From Synechococcaceae cyanobacterium (GTDB taxonomy: Bacteria; Cyanobacteriota; Cyanobacteriia; PCC-6307; Cyanobiaceae), in NCBI GenBank assembly GCA_947378425.1, contig CANCJV010000020.1:1-64000 (forward strand): a DNA stretch of 64,000 bases, given 5' to 3'. The notes beneath the pieces are model-generated. The model searched no databases. It saw nothing but the letters and a program-made list of their open reading frames with translations, and had not been told where the DNA came from. The translations under genes were made by a program, and so were the position numbers. Below, piece after piece: positions 8,707 through 18,075 of the stretch (position 1 is its first letter; each line of letters opens with the position of its first letter).

Positions 8707-10958
8707 CGCTGGCGGTGCAGAAGAGCCCCGAACAGGTTTCCGGCACGGCGCTGGGGACGCCCCTGATGCTGCAGCCCCAGCGGCTCAAGGCGCGGCTGGG
8801 TGAGATTCCGAGCGAACCGGGCTGCTATCTGATGCGCGATGGCGAGGACCGCATCCTCTACATCGGCAAGGCGAAGGTGTTGCGCAACCGGGTGCGCAGC
8901 TATTTCCAGAGCGGCGGCGGTCACGGCCACAGCCCGCGCATCTCGCTGATGGTGCGTCAGGTCTGCGACATCGAGGTGATCGTCACCGACAGCGAAGCCG
9001 AGGCGCTGGCGCTGGAGGCGAACCTGATCAAGCAGAACCAGCCGCACTTCAATGTGCTGCTCAAGGACGACAAGAAATATCCCTACCTCTGCATCACCTG
9101 GAGCGAGGCCTATCCGCGCATCTTCATCACCCGGCGCCGCCGCTTCCGCAGTCCCCTGGATCGCTTCTACGGGCCCTACGTCGATGTGGGTCTGCTGCGC
9201 CGCACCCTCAGCCTGGTCAAGCGGGTCTTCCCATTGCGGCAGCGGCCCCTGCCCCTGCATCGCGATCGCACCTGCCTGAACTACGACATCGGCCGCTGTC
9301 CCGGCGTCTGCCAGGAGCAGATCACCTCCGACGACTATCACCAGACCCTGCGCAAGGTGGCGATGGTGTTCCAGGGGCGCAGCGATGAGCTGATCGAGCT
9401 GCTCGCCGGCCAGATGGAGCGCTACGCCGAGCGGCTCGACTTTGAGGCGGCCGCCAGGGTGCGCGACCAGCTGCAGGGACTCGACACGCTCACCGCGGAC
9501 CAGAAGATGAGCGTCGGCGACAGTTCGATCAGCCGTGATGTGATCGCCCTGGCGGCCGATGGCCGGGTGGCAGCGGTGCAACTCTTCCAGATGCGGGCCG
9601 GCCGGCTGGTGGGCCGTCTGGGCTTCACGGCCGATGCGATGCCGAGCCTGGCGGTCAGCCCAGGAGCTGAAACCAGCGCCGGAGCAGACGGCCTCGTCGA
9701 GACGCTCAGCGCTGGAGCGGCTCCGGAGGAGAGGACGGCGTCTTCGGAGACGGCCGCTTCGGAGTCGAGCCCTGCGAAGGCCGCCGCTGGAACGGGCTCT
9801 GAGACCGGGACCCTTGCCGCAAGCGGTACCCCGGACCAAGGCCTGCCCGCAGCCCTTGCAGCCGCCGTCAGCTTCGAGCATGGCCGCATCCTGCAGCGGG
9901 TGGTGGAGGAGCACTACAGCCAGGTGGAGCCGGTGGAGATACCCCCGCTGTTGCTGCTGCAACACCCCTTGCCCCAGCAATCCCTGATCGAGGAGTGGCT
10001 TTCGGAACGGCGCGGGCGGCGGGTGCGGCTGGCCGTGCCCCAGCGACAACAGAAAGCGGAGCTGATCGAGCTGGTGGTGCGCAATGCCACCTACGAACTG
10101 GAGCGGGCCCAGCGGGGTGCCGAGCAGCAGCTGCTGGCGACCGAGGATCTTGCCCAGCTGCTGGATCTGGTCACGCCGCCGCGGCGCATCGAGGGGTTCG
10201 ACATCAGCCACATCCAGGGCAGCGACGCCGTCGCCTCCCAGGTGGTGTTCATCGATGGCCTGCCGGCCAAACAGCACTACCGCAAATACAAGATCCAGAG
10301 CAGCAGCATCGTCGCCGGCCACTCCGATGACTTCATGGCCATGGCCGAAATCATGCGCCGCCGCTTTCGCCGCTGGTCCCAGGCCAAGGCCGAGGGGGCG
10401 GATCTGGCCGAACTGCGGCGATCGGCCGGGACGGCCCTGCACACCGGCGGCCTCAACGACTGGCCGGATGTGGTGATGATCGACGGCGGCAAGGGCCAGC
10501 TCTCGGCGGTGATGGAGGCGCTGCGGGAGCTGGATCTGCACGAAGACCTGGTGGTCTGCTCCCTGGCCAAGCAGCGCGAGGAGGTGTTCGTGCCGGGGGC
10601 GAAGCAGCCGCTCGAGAGTGAGCCTGACCAGCTCGGCGTCTCACTGCTGCGGCGCCTGCGCGATGAGGCGCACCGCTTCGCCGTCAGCTTCCACCGTCAG
10701 CAGCGCGGCGAGCGCATGAAGCGCTCGCGGCTGAGTGACATCCCCGGCCTGGGACCGAAGCGGGTGCGGGATCTGCTGGCCCATTTCCGCTCGATCGACG
10801 CCATCCAGCTGGCCAGCCCGGAGGCGATCGCCCAGGCCCCAGGTGTGGGGCCGGCCCTGGCCGCGCAGGTGTGGCAGTACTTCCATCCCGAGGCCGAGGA
10901 GGCTCTGCAGGACACTGCTGCAGCGGAACTGGAACCGATGCAGCCACGAACGGCATGA
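8703..10958 (+). CDS. uvrC: UvrABC system protein C
   Basis: Makes both incisions in nucleotide excision repair. Domains in order: GIY-YIG endonuclease (about residues 38-68, [17 protein letters not shown]), UVR motif ([14 protein letters not shown], about 244), C-terminal RNase H-like endonuclease ([19 protein letters not shown], about 498) and a tandem helix-hairpin-helix end ([13 protein letters not shown] and [10 protein letters not shown]). A roughly 65-residue Ala/Ser/Glu/Gly-rich insert at about 319-383 interrupts the central region. The start is uncertain: TTG 8703 overlaps the previous stop, and ATG 8766 ([15 protein letters not shown]) begins just ahead of the conserved region. The next small gene starts inside the uvrC stop (ATGA). 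Confidence 0.95.
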   Translation: MTLAVQKSPEQVSGTALGTPLMLQPQRLKARLGEIPSEPGCYLMRDGEDRILYIGKAKVLRNRVRSYFQSGGGHGHSPRISLMVRQVCDIEVIVTDSEAEALALEANLIKQNQPHFNVLLKDDKKYPYLCITWSEAYPRIFITRRRRFRSPLDRFYGPYVDVGLLRRTLSLVKRVFPLRQRPLPLHRDRTCLNYDIGRCPGVCQEQITSDDYHQTLRKVAMVFQGRSDELIELLAGQMERYAERLDFEAAARVRDQLQGLDTLTADQKMSVGDSSISRDVIALAADGRVAAVQLFQMRAGRLVGRLGFTADAMPSLAVSPGAETSAGADGLVETLSAGAAPEERTASSETAASESSPAKAAAGTGSETGTLAASGTPDQGLPAALAAAVSFEHGRILQRVVEEHYSQVEPVEIPPLLLLQHPLPQQSLIEEWLSERRGRRVRLAVPQRQQKAELIELVVRNATYELERAQRGAEQQLLATEDLAQLLDLVTPPRRIEGFDISHIQGSDAVASQVVFIDGLPAKQHYRKYKIQSSSIVAGHSDDFMAMAEIMRRRFRRWSQAKAEGADLAELRRSAGTALHTGGLNDWPDVVMIDGGKGQLSAVMEALRELDLHEDLVVCSLAKQREEVFVPGAKQPLESEPDQLGVSLLRRLRDEAHRFAVSFHRQQRGERMKRSRLSDIPGLGPKRVRDLLAHFRSIDAIQLASPEAIAQAPGVGPALAAQVWQYFHPEAEEALQDTAAAELEPMQPRTA

Positions 10959-11263
10959 ACCTTCGTCCCCTGCTGCTGAGGGCTCTGCTGCTGGTGAGCT
11001 TGATCTTCGGCACCGTGGCCGGGCCCGTCCTGGCCTCGCCCGGCCTGTGCGTCGGGCCGGTCTGCGGCGATGAGTTCAGCCGCAGCGCTCAGCACGCCTT
11101 CCAGTTGCGCCTGCGTCTGCGCGATCAGAGCGGCCACCAGGAGCGGATCACGGTCGATTGCCGCGACGGTCGCATCAGCCCCGCCCAGGGGTCGGTGGAA
11201 CGGGGCTATGGCGCCGCCGTCGCCCGACGGGCCTGCCGCCTGGTGGGCGAGACTCCCGCCTGA
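10955..11263 (+). CDS. Small secreted protein with four cysteines
   Basis: A protein of 102 residues from ATG 10955, which overlaps the uvrC stop. The N-terminus is a good signal peptide ([22 protein letters not shown], cut before SPG). The mature part is about 75 residues with four cysteines: a CVGPVC pair near its start, then DCRDG and ACRLVG. The even number and spacing would permit two disulfides in the periplasm or lumen. I do not recognise a named family; it looks like a conserved picocyanobacterial hypothetical protein. It is followed 22 nt later by hemJ on the same strand, so it probably belongs to that operon. Confidence 0.65.
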   Translation: MNLRPLLLRALLLVSLIFGTVAGPVLASPGLCVGPVCGDEFSRSAQHAFQLRLRLRDQSGHQERITVDCRDGRISPAQGSVERGYGAAVARRACRLVGETPA

Positions 11264-11285
11264 GCATCGCCAAGCTCCCTCCACC

Positions 11286-11894
11286 ATGTCCTTTGCTCTT
11301 GCCTGGCCCCCCGAGGCCTACCTCTGGTTCAAGACCCTGCACATCGTCGGCGTCGTGGTCTGGTTTGCCGGCCTCTTCTATCTGGTGCGGCTGTTCATCT
11401 ATCACCGCGAGGCCGAGGAGCTCGAGGCGGGTCTGGTGGAGCCGTTCCAGCAGCAGTACGCCCTGATGGAGCGGCGCCTGGCCAACATCATCACCACGCC
11501 GGGCATGGCGGTGGCGGTGGTCTGCGCGGTCGGCCTGCTGAGTGTCAATCCAGCCTGGCTGCAGCAGGGCTGGATGCACGCCAAGCTGGCCTTCGTGGCG
11601 GCCCTGCTCGCGTATCACGCCTTCTGTTACCGGCTGATGGGCCAGTTGCAGCGGGGGGTCTGCCGCTGGAGCCCGAAACAGCTGCGCGCCCTCAATGAAC
11701 TGCCCACCCTGCTGCTGGTGATCGTGGTGATGCTGGTGGTGTTCAAGAACCAGTTCCCCACCGGCGCCGCCACCTGGTTGATCGTGGCGCTGGTGCTGTT
11801 CATGGCCGCCTCGATTCAGTTCTATGCCCGCTGGCGCCGACTGAGGGAGGAGCGGCTGGCCGCGGCGGCTGGAGGCGGCGGTGCTGCGGCCTGA
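11286..11894 (+). CDS. hemJ: Protoporphyrinogen IX oxidase, HemJ type
   Basis: Membrane enzyme that oxidises protoporphyrinogen IX, the last common step before heme and chlorophyll; HemJ is the form used by most cyanobacteria. The start is ATG 11286 (MSFALAWPPEAYLWFK). The conserved histidine in FKTLHIVGVVVWFAGLFYLVRLFIYH, the WMHAKLAF segment and the four to five hydrophobic helices fit the family. The length, 202 residues, is normal, with an Ala/Gly-rich C-terminal tail. The end of the gene overlaps the start of the PHP gene by 14 nt. Confidence 0.92.
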   Translation: MSFALAWPPEAYLWFKTLHIVGVVVWFAGLFYLVRLFIYHREAEELEAGLVEPFQQQYALMERRLANIITTPGMAVAVVCAVGLLSVNPAWLQQGWMHAKLAFVAALLAYHAFCYRLMGQLQRGVCRWSPKQLRALNELPTLLLVIVVMLVVFKNQFPTGAATWLIVALVLFMAASIQFYARWRRLREERLAAAAGGGGAAA

Positions 11895-12546
11895 GGCCAG
11901 GGATCACCCCCTGGCGGCGGTGCTGTGCCAGGTCGAGCCGGACAGCTGCCCCGGGCGATACAACTTCCACTGCCACACCCTCTGCAGTGACGGCAGCCTG
12001 GCGCCGGCGCAGCTGGCGGCCCAGGCGATCGAGCTCGGCCTCGAACACCTGGCGATCACCGATCACCACACGATCGGCGCCCATGACGCCGTGGCGGCGG
12101 CACTGCAGGATGCGACAGCCCTGGGAGTTCCTGTGCCCACCCTCTGGCGCGGGGTGGAGATCAGCGCCCTGCTGGAGGGCTGCCTGGTGCATGTGCTGGC
12201 CCTGGGCTTCGGTGACGAGATCACTTCACTGAAGCCGTATCTGCAGGGCATGGCCTGCGTCGGCCCCGCCCTGCGCAGCGAGGCGCTGCTGAGCGCCATC
12301 CAGCAGGCGGGGGGGCTGGCCCTGCTGGCTCACCCCGCCCGCTATCGCCTGCCCCACGGCCGCCTGATCGCCGCCGCCGCCGAGCTCGGCTTCGATGGCG
12401 CCGAGGCCTGGTACGACTACGAGCAGCGGCAGCCCTGGTCGGCGACGCCCCTGATCTGTGAGGCGATCGCCGCCGATCTGGCTGAACGTGGCCTTTTGCA
12501 GAGTTGTGGCACCGATACCCACGGGCTGGCGCTCAACGGCCGCTAG
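11881..12546 (+). CDS. PHP-domain metal-dependent phosphoesterase
   Basis: A 221-residue PHP-domain protein. Metal-binding motifs are visible in order: NFHCHTLCSDGSL (motif I, HxH), AITDHHTI (motif II), the GVEI strand, LAHPARY (motif III) and GTDTHG near the C-terminus (motif IV). Relatives hydrolyse nucleoside 3',5'-bisphosphates or other small phosphoesters (the YciV/RNase AM group), but the substrate cannot be assigned from the sequence alone. The GTG start at 11881 lies inside the hemJ 3' end, indicating translational coupling. The protein ends right after motif IV (LALNGR), which is short but typical for the compact form. Confidence 0.82.
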   Translation: MLRPEARDHPLAAVLCQVEPDSCPGRYNFHCHTLCSDGSLAPAQLAAQAIELGLEHLAITDHHTIGAHDAVAAALQDATALGVPVPTLWRGVEISALLEGCLVHVLALGFGDEITSLKPYLQGMACVGPALRSEALLSAIQQAGGLALLAHPARYRLPHGRLIAAAAELGFDGAEAWYDYEQRQPWSATPLICEAIAADLAERGLLQSCGTDTHGLALNGR

Positions 12547-12573
12547 GGTTTGCTGACGCATTCCTTGCTGCCG

Positions 12574-13110
12574 ATGGGTCTTTTCGATCGCCTGCTGGGT
12601 TCCAGTTCCCCCTCCGTGAAGATCTCCGCACAATCTGAGGCTCCAAAGCCGAAGAAGGACGAGGAGACCTTCTTCCTCGACGCCGACGCCTCCAGCAGCC
12701 TCGGCAACGTCAACTTCATGCGGCGCTCGAACACGATCCGCCACACCTTCCCTGGCACGGCTGACAGCCCGGGCAACAAGGAAATGATCGCCGAAGTCGC
12801 CTCGATGGAGGCCAAGCTCGAGAAAATGACCCCCGGACTGGCCGGCATCAATCCCGAAACCGATGTCAAGGTGGATCTCACCGGTGGCGTGCCCAAGCCG
12901 GTGAAGAAGACCTTCGCCCAGACGATGTCCAAGGCGGAGCTGGAGCAGCGCAAGCGAGGCGCCGCCGTGGCCGTCAATGCTCCCGGCAGCGCCCCCCGCA
13001 AAGGCGAGACGGGCGATCAGAGCAACGACCAGCCCAGGATCACCCAGCAGGCGGGCAAGGCTGGCGACATCGATCCCTTCAAGTCGATGGCCAGGGATCT
13101 GAACATCTGA
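12574..13110 (+). CDS. Conserved hypothetical protein, hydrophilic
   Basis: A protein of 178 residues from ATG 12574 (MGLFDRLLGSSSP). No signal peptide, membrane span or known catalytic motif is present. The composition is hydrophilic and probably largely disordered (KPKKDEETFF, GETGDQSNDQPR), with a more conserved-looking centre (FMRRSNTIRHTFPGTADSPGNKEMIAEVAS). The amphipathic N-terminal MGLFDRLLG could touch a membrane surface. From memory similar sequences occur across marine Synechococcus, but I cannot name a function. It is on the same strand as the PHP gene, 27 nt downstream, and converges with cobN with one nucleotide between the stop codons. Confidence 0.72.
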   Translation: MGLFDRLLGSSSPSVKISAQSEAPKPKKDEETFFLDADASSSLGNVNFMRRSNTIRHTFPGTADSPGNKEMIAEVASMEAKLEKMTPGLAGINPETDVKVDLTGGVPKPVKKTFAQTMSKAELEQRKRGAAVAVNAPGSAPRKGETGDQSNDQPRITQQAGKAGDIDPFKSMARDLNI

Positions 13111-13111
13111 G

Positions 13112-16100
13112 TCAGGTCTCGATCAGGGCCTCGCTGTCGAGCACCAGCTGGCCGAGCCGCTCAATCTCCGCGGCCTCGGCCCCTTCCCAGAGGCCCCGGT
13201 GGTGAGCTTCAAGCAGCCTTTCGGCCATATCGCGCAGGGCCCAGGGGTTGCTCTGGCGTAGAAAAGCCAGCACCTCCGCTGAAGCCAGCCAGGTCTGGCT
13301 GATGGCGCCATAACTCCAGTCCGGCACCCGACCGGTGCTGGCGTCGTAGGCGAACAGATAATCCAGGCTGGCCGCCATTTCAAAGCCGCCCTTGTAGCCG
13401 TGGCCCTGCATGCCGCTGATCCAGCGGGGGTTCAGCAGCCGCGAGCGCAGCACCTTGTCCAGTTCCCGCTCCAGCCGGTGCAGGCGCGGCCGCTGGCTGC
13501 GGGAATGGTCGCCGAACCACAGGGCCGGCCGCTGGCCGGAGACGCGTTCCACCGCGGCGCTCAGGCCCCCCTGGAACTGGTAATAGTCGTCGGAGTCGAG
13601 CAGGTCATGCTCGCGATTGTCCTGGTTGTGCAGCACCACCTGAACCTGCTGCAGGCGCTGCTCGAGGCCGGAGCGATCCAGCTGGGCCCCAATCTCCGGG
13701 GCGGCCATCGCCGCCGGGCCCATCTCGCCGTCGTAGCGCCACTGGCTCCAGTTCAGGAAAGCGTCGCCCAGATCGCCACGCTCCTCCCAGCTGCCGCTGT
13801 CGATCAGGCCCTGCAGGCCGGCGCCATAGGCCCCTGGCGCCGAGCCGTAGACCCGGCCCCAGTGGCCCTCGCGCCGGGTGGCCTCTGCCAGGGGATTGTC
13901 CAGGGCCTTCTCCGCCAGGGCTGCCACCAGCCGGGTGGCCCGGTTGAACCAGCCCACCAGCTGGGGAAAGGCATCGCGGAACAGGCCGGAGATGCGCAGG
14001 GTGACGTCCACCCGCGGCCGGCCCAGCAGGGTCAGGGGGATCACCTCCAGATCCACGAGGCGCCGGGTCGGCCCATCCCAGATCGGCCGCACCCCCATCA
14101 GGGCCAGGGCCTGGGCCATATCCTCGCCGCCGTTTCGCATCGTCGCCGTCCCCCACACCGAGAGCGCCAGCTGACGCAGATCGTCCCCCTGCTCCTGCAG
14201 ATGCAGCTCCAGCAGCAGCTCGGCACTGCGGCGACCCAGATCCCAGGCGGCCTCCGTCGGCAGGCCGCGCAGATCGACGCTGTAGAAGTTGCGGCCGGTC
14301 GGCAGCAGATCAGGCCGCCCCCGGGTGGGGGCTCCGGAAGGTCCAGCGGCGATCCTGCCCCCCGCCAGGCCCCGCAACAGAGCCACGCGCTCGGCTTCGC
14401 CACAGGCCAGCAGCGCCGGCTGCAGGTGCTGGCGCAGGTGTTGCAGCACCGCCGTGGTGGCGGGGCCCGGGGTCTGCAGATCGATGGCACCCACCGGCAT
14501 CGACCTGGGCTGAGCAGGAAGGGACTCAGCCGGAAGCGAGCCAGCCACCACAGCTTCGATCGCAGGGGGCTGGCTGGCTGCCGCCTTGTGTCCGACAGGG
14601 CTGGGTGACAGTCCATCAGATGGCCCAGGCCTGATGCCGCTCAACTCCTGGGGGACGGCGTCACGGGGTGCCGGGCAGGGAGCGACGCTGCTCGGCTCAG
14701 TCGCACGTTGCTCCTGTTCCAGCAGCTCCCGCTGCACCAGCTGCAGAGCCCACTGCTCCAGCAGGGCCACCCCATCGCCGCCGAGTCGTGCCGCGGCAGG
14801 GCGGCCTGGCTGCTGCTGCTTGGATGGGTGCAGCTCCTGGCCCAGGACCGAAAACCGCTGCCGGTCGGACGGGCTCAGCGGCTGGTCTTCGCCATCGGCC
14901 CAGGGATCCAGCTCCATGCCCAGGTCCCGGGCCAGGGCCTGGGTGAAGCCGGGCAGGCCGGCCTGGGGCGCCCGGGCCAGACAGAGCAGCAATTCGGCCA
15001 GCAGGGGCGGCGCCGGCAGGGTGCCGTAGGTGTGCAGGCCCAGCCGGATCTGGGCTTCTTTGAGCTCGCAGAGATAGCCATCGGCCTGCTCCAGCTGCTG
15101 ATCGAGATCCCTGGCCAGGCCTGGCAATTGAAGCTGCTGCAACTGCTGCGCCAGCTGCTCGCGCAGCAGCGGCGCCCGTTCGGCACCCAGCTGGCTGGCC
15201 TCCCAGTACTCATCGAGCAGGGTCTCCAGCGTCTGCATCGGGCCGTGGAGTCCGGCCCGGCCCAAAGGTGGCGTCAGGTGATCGAGAATCACCGCCTGGG
15301 CCCGCCGCTTGGCCTGGCTGCCCTCGCCGGGGTCATTGACGATGAAGGGATAGAGATGCGGCAATGGCCCGAGGGCCCATTCCGGGAAACAGTCGGGCGA
15401 GAGGCCCAGGCCCTTGCCGGGCAGCCATTCGAGGTTGCCGTGTTTGCCCACATGCACCACCACCTGGGCGGCGAACTCCTGCCGCAGCCACAGGTACTGG
15501 GCCAGGTAGGCGTGGGTGGGGGGCAGGTCGGGGCTGTGATAACTGAGGGAAGGGTTGCGGTCGTAGCCACGCTGCGGCTGGATCAGCAGCAGCACCCGCC
15601 CGAAGAGCAGGCCCTTGATCGGAAACGCCGCGCCGCCCTCGCCGTTCACCAGGTCACGGTCCGCCTCGGGCCGCCCCCAGACGGCCTCCAGCCGCTGGCG
15701 ACCGGCCGCCGGCAACCCCCCATACCAGCGCTGATACTCGGCCAGGGGCAGATGGCCCAGGGGTGTCCGGTGACTGCTTTCCGGATCGTTGCTGCGGCCG
15801 GCCAGCAGGGCGTGGATCAGGGCGTCTCCATCGGCGGGCAGGGGCTTGCCGCCGAGGCTGTAACCGGCCTGGGCCAGCCAGTCCAGCATCAGGGCGACGC
15901 TGGCCGGAGTGTCGAGCCCCACCCCATTGGCCAGTCGGCTGTTGCGCGTGGGGTAGTTGGCGAGCACCAGGGCGACCCGCCGTTCGCTGCTGGGGGTGCG
16001 TCGCAACGTGATCCAGTGGCGGGTGAGGGTCACGATCCAGGCCAGCCGCTCCGGATCGGGCTGCAACCGCTGCAGCGCGGTGCCGAGGCGATCGCTTGCC

Positions 16101-17104
16101 CCTGCCAATTCCTTGAAGGCCCCGACCCGGGTGGTGATCCGGCCATCCAGTTCCGGCAGGGCGATCTGCAGGCTGAGATCGAGGGGCCCCAGGCCGATCG
16201 TGCTCTCCTGCCAGCTGCGCCGGGACCTGCCGCTGCAGAGCAACTGCAGCACGGGCACCTGCAGCCGCTCCCAGAGGGGGGCGCCGAGGCCGGCGTCGTT
16301 GAATTGCACAGAAGCGAAACCAGTGGCGCAGAGCACCGCCTCGGCGGCTTCACGCTCCAGCAGATCCCCCACCCCCTGCTGGACGGCAGGATCCCGCAGA
16401 CTGCTGACCCACAGCGCCCTGGGCGCCAGCCCCTGCTGGCGCAGCTCCTGCTGGCAGGCCTCCACCAGAGCCAGATCGCCGGCCTGCAGCAGGGCGCGAT
16501 AGAGAATCAAGCCCACCCGGGGGCCGGGCTCGTCCCGCCAGTCGTGGGGCAGGGGATCGGCACCGGGCTGCAGCTCCGGGGGCTCGGGGAGCTCACCGTT
16601 GAGCAGGCTGGCCACACACCCGAGCAGAGCCTCGAGGTTGGCGGCGCCCCCCTCGCGCAGGGCCGCGGCCAGGGCGCGAGCCAGGGGGGCGGGCACGCTG
16701 CCGAGCGATCCGAGGCTGGCGTCCTCGTCGGCCGTGCCGGCCAGCACCAGCAGCTGCCTCGGGCGGCCATCGGCGGCAGGCCGGCTGGCCCAGTGGCGCA
16801 GTTGTTCGAGGCCATAACTCCAGTGCCCCCGGCCCCCCAGCAGGCGCACGATCACCACCCGGGCCGAGCCCAGAGAGGTGCGGATGTAGTGATCGATCAC
16901 GGCCGGATGGCTGAGGGCCGCCAGGTTCAGAGCCCGCAGCTCCACCGGCAGCAGTTGGGGCCTCGTCTGCAGCAGCGTTTCGATCGCCACCAGATCGGTG
17001 TCGGCACTGCTGAGCAGCACCACCGGAGCCGGAGCCTGCTCCACGAACAGCTGCCCTGGCGTCTCGCCATCGTCCTGACCTGGAACAGCCGCCAATCTGT
17101 GCAT
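13112..17104 (-). CDS. cobN: Cobaltochelatase subunit CobN
   Basis: The large subunit of the ATP-dependent chelatase that inserts cobalt into hydrogenobyrinate a,c-diamide, related to the Mg-chelatase subunit ChlH. The protein has 1330 residues. Typical sequences include VVHVGKHGNLEWLPGKGLGLS (central histidine-containing site), IYPFIVNDPGEGSQAKRR-like LYPFIVNDPGEGSQAKRR, VDVTLRISGLFRDAFPQL, and the C-terminal WISGMQGHGYKGGFEMAASLDYLFAYDA. A roughly 75-residue Pro/Ser/Ala-rich stretch sits in the middle third, between 14500 and 14700, and is likely a linker. The partner subunits are not in the window; cyanobacteria often lack dedicated CobS/CobT and may use ChlI/ChlD (inference). It is divergent from ilvE with a 53-nt gap. 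Confidence 0.94.
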   Translation of the reverse strand: MHRLAAVPGQDDGETPGQLFVEQAPAPVVLLSSADTDLVAIETLLQTRPQLLPVELRALNLAALSHPAVIDHYIRTSLGSARVVIVRLLGGRGHWSYGLEQLRHWASRPAADGRPRQLLVLAGTADEDASLGSLGSVPAPLARALAAALREGGAANLEALLGCVASLLNGELPEPPELQPGADPLPHDWRDEPGPRVGLILYRALLQAGDLALVEACQQELRQQGLAPRALWVSSLRDPAVQQGVGDLLEREAAEAVLCATGFASVQFNDAGLGAPLWERLQVPVLQLLCSGRSRRSWQESTIGLGPLDLSLQIALPELDGRITTRVGAFKELAGASDRLGTALQRLQPDPERLAWIVTLTRHWITLRRTPSSERRVALVLANYPTRNSRLANGVGLDTPASVALMLDWLAQAGYSLGGKPLPADGDALIHALLAGRSNDPESSHRTPLGHLPLAEYQRWYGGLPAAGRQRLEAVWGRPEADRDLVNGEGGAAFPIKGLLFGRVLLLIQPQRGYDRNPSLSYHSPDLPPTHAYLAQYLWLRQEFAAQVVVHVGKHGNLEWLPGKGLGLSPDCFPEWALGPLPHLYPFIVNDPGEGSQAKRRAQAVILDHLTPPLGRAGLHGPMQTLETLLDEYWEASQLGAERAPLLREQLAQQLQQLQLPGLARDLDQQLEQADGYLCELKEAQIRLGLHTYGTLPAPPLLAELLLCLARAPQAGLPGFTQALARDLGMELDPWADGEDQPLSPSDRQRFSVLGQELHPSKQQQPGRPAAARLGGDGVALLEQWALQLVQRELLEQEQRATEPSSVAPCPAPRDAVPQELSGIRPGPSDGLSPSPVGHKAAASQPPAIEAVVAGSLPAESLPAQPRSMPVGAIDLQTPGPATTAVLQHLRQHLQPALLACGEAERVALLRGLAGGRIAAGPSGAPTRGRPDLLPTGRNFYSVDLRGLPTEAAWDLGRRSAELLLELHLQEQGDDLRQLALSVWGTATMRNGGEDMAQALALMGVRPIWDGPTRRLVDLEVIPLTLLGRPRVDVTLRISGLFRDAFPQLVGWFNRATRLVAALAEKALDNPLAEATRREGHWGRVYGSAPGAYGAGLQGLIDSGSWEERGDLGDAFLNWSQWRYDGEMGPAAMAAPEIGAQLDRSGLEQRLQQVQVVLHNQDNREHDLLDSDDYYQFQGGLSAAVERVSGQRPALWFGDHSRSQRPRLHRLERELDKVLRSRLLNPRWISGMQGHGYKGGFEMAASLDYLFAYDASTGRVPDWSYGAISQTWLASAEVLAFLRQSNPWALRDMAERLLEAHHRGLWEGAEAAEIERLGQLVLDSEALIET

Positions 17105-17157
17105 GGGCCCATCCTGCAGGGTGCGGTGAGAAGATCGGTCGAACGTTTCCGCCGCTC

Positions 17158-18075
17158 ATGCATCAGTTCCTTCCCTATGCCTGGTTCGGCGGGACCTGTG
17201 TGCCCTTTGCCGAGGCCACCCTGTCGGTGGCCACCCATGCCCTCCATTACGGCACCGGTGCCTTCGGCGGCATGCGCGGTCTGCCCAATCCGGCCGATGC
17301 GAACGAGATCCTGCTGTTCCGGGCCGATCGCCACGCCCGCCGGCTCAGTCAGAGCGCCCGGCTGTTGCTGACCGAACTGGCTGAGGAGACGATCCATACA
17401 GCAATCGACGCCTTCCTGAAGGCGAATCGTCCCACCTGTCCGATATACCTGCGGCCGTTCGTCTACACCAGCGACCTCGGCATCGCACCGCGACTGCACA
17501 ACATCCAGACCGACTTCCTGATCTACGGCATCGAGATGGGGGATTACCTCTCCCCCGATGGCGTCAGCTGCCGCATCAGCAGTTGGACCCGCCAGGAGGA
17601 CCGCTCCCTGCCGCTGCGGGGCAAGATCAGCGGTGCCTACATCACCAGCTCCCTGGCCAAGACCGAAGCCGTCAAGAGCGGCTTTGATGAAGCGCTGCTG
17701 CTCAACAGCCGCGGCAAGGTGAGCGAGGCCAGCGGCATGAATCTGTTCCTCGTGCGCGACGGCGTGCTGATCACCCCGAGCGTGGATCAGGACATCCTCG
17801 AGGGGATCACCAGAGCCAGCATCCTTGAACTGGCGAAGGCGATGGACATCCCTGTGCTCGAACGCCCGGTCGACAAAACCGAACTGATGATCGCCGACGA
17901 GGTGTTCCTCAGTGGCACGGCCGCCCGCGTCACGCCGGTGCGCCGGATTGAAAACACCGAACTGGCCACGAAACGACCGATCATGGAGCGGCTGCGGGAG
18001 CGACTGACGGCGATCACGGAAGGCCGCGATCCTGACTATGACCACTGGGTGACACGTATTCGCCTCGACACCTGA
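17158..18075 (+). CDS. ilvE: Branched-chain amino acid aminotransferase
   Basis: Transaminates the 2-keto acids of valine, leucine and isoleucine; a fold-type IV PLP enzyme. Marks: the N-terminal [24 protein letters not shown], the PLP lysine in [35 protein letters not shown], and [16 protein letters not shown]. The length of 305 residues is normal. The start ATG 17158 gives [12 protein letters not shown], the expected N-terminus. The stop overlaps the metH start (TGATG), so the two genes are likely translationally coupled. Acts in the cytoplasm together with ilvD, which is also in the window at about 60-62 kb. Confidence 0.94.
   Translation: MHQFLPYAWFGGTCVPFAEATLSVATHALHYGTGAFGGMRGLPNPADANEILLFRADRHARRLSQSARLLLTELAEETIHTAIDAFLKANRPTCPIYLRPFVYTSDLGIAPRLHNIQTDFLIYGIEMGDYLSPDGVSCRISSWTRQEDRSLPLRGKISGAYITSSLAKTEAVKSGFDEALLLNSRGKVSEASGMNLFLVRDGVLITPSVDQDILEGITRASILELAKAMDIPVLERPVDKTELMIADEVFLSGTAARVTPVRRIENTELATKRPIMERLRERLTAITEGRDPDYDHWVTRIRLDT

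Noticed and set aside
8451-10541. A ~700-codon open frame on the minus strand opposite uvrC
   Set aside because: It is the antisense reading of a high-GC coding gene, with a His/Gln/Leu-rich composition typical of such frames and no known domain; uvrC is certain on the other strand.
14708-17371. A ~890-codon plus-strand frame opposite cobN
   Set aside because: Composition is that of an antisense shadow; cobN is unmistakable on the minus strand.
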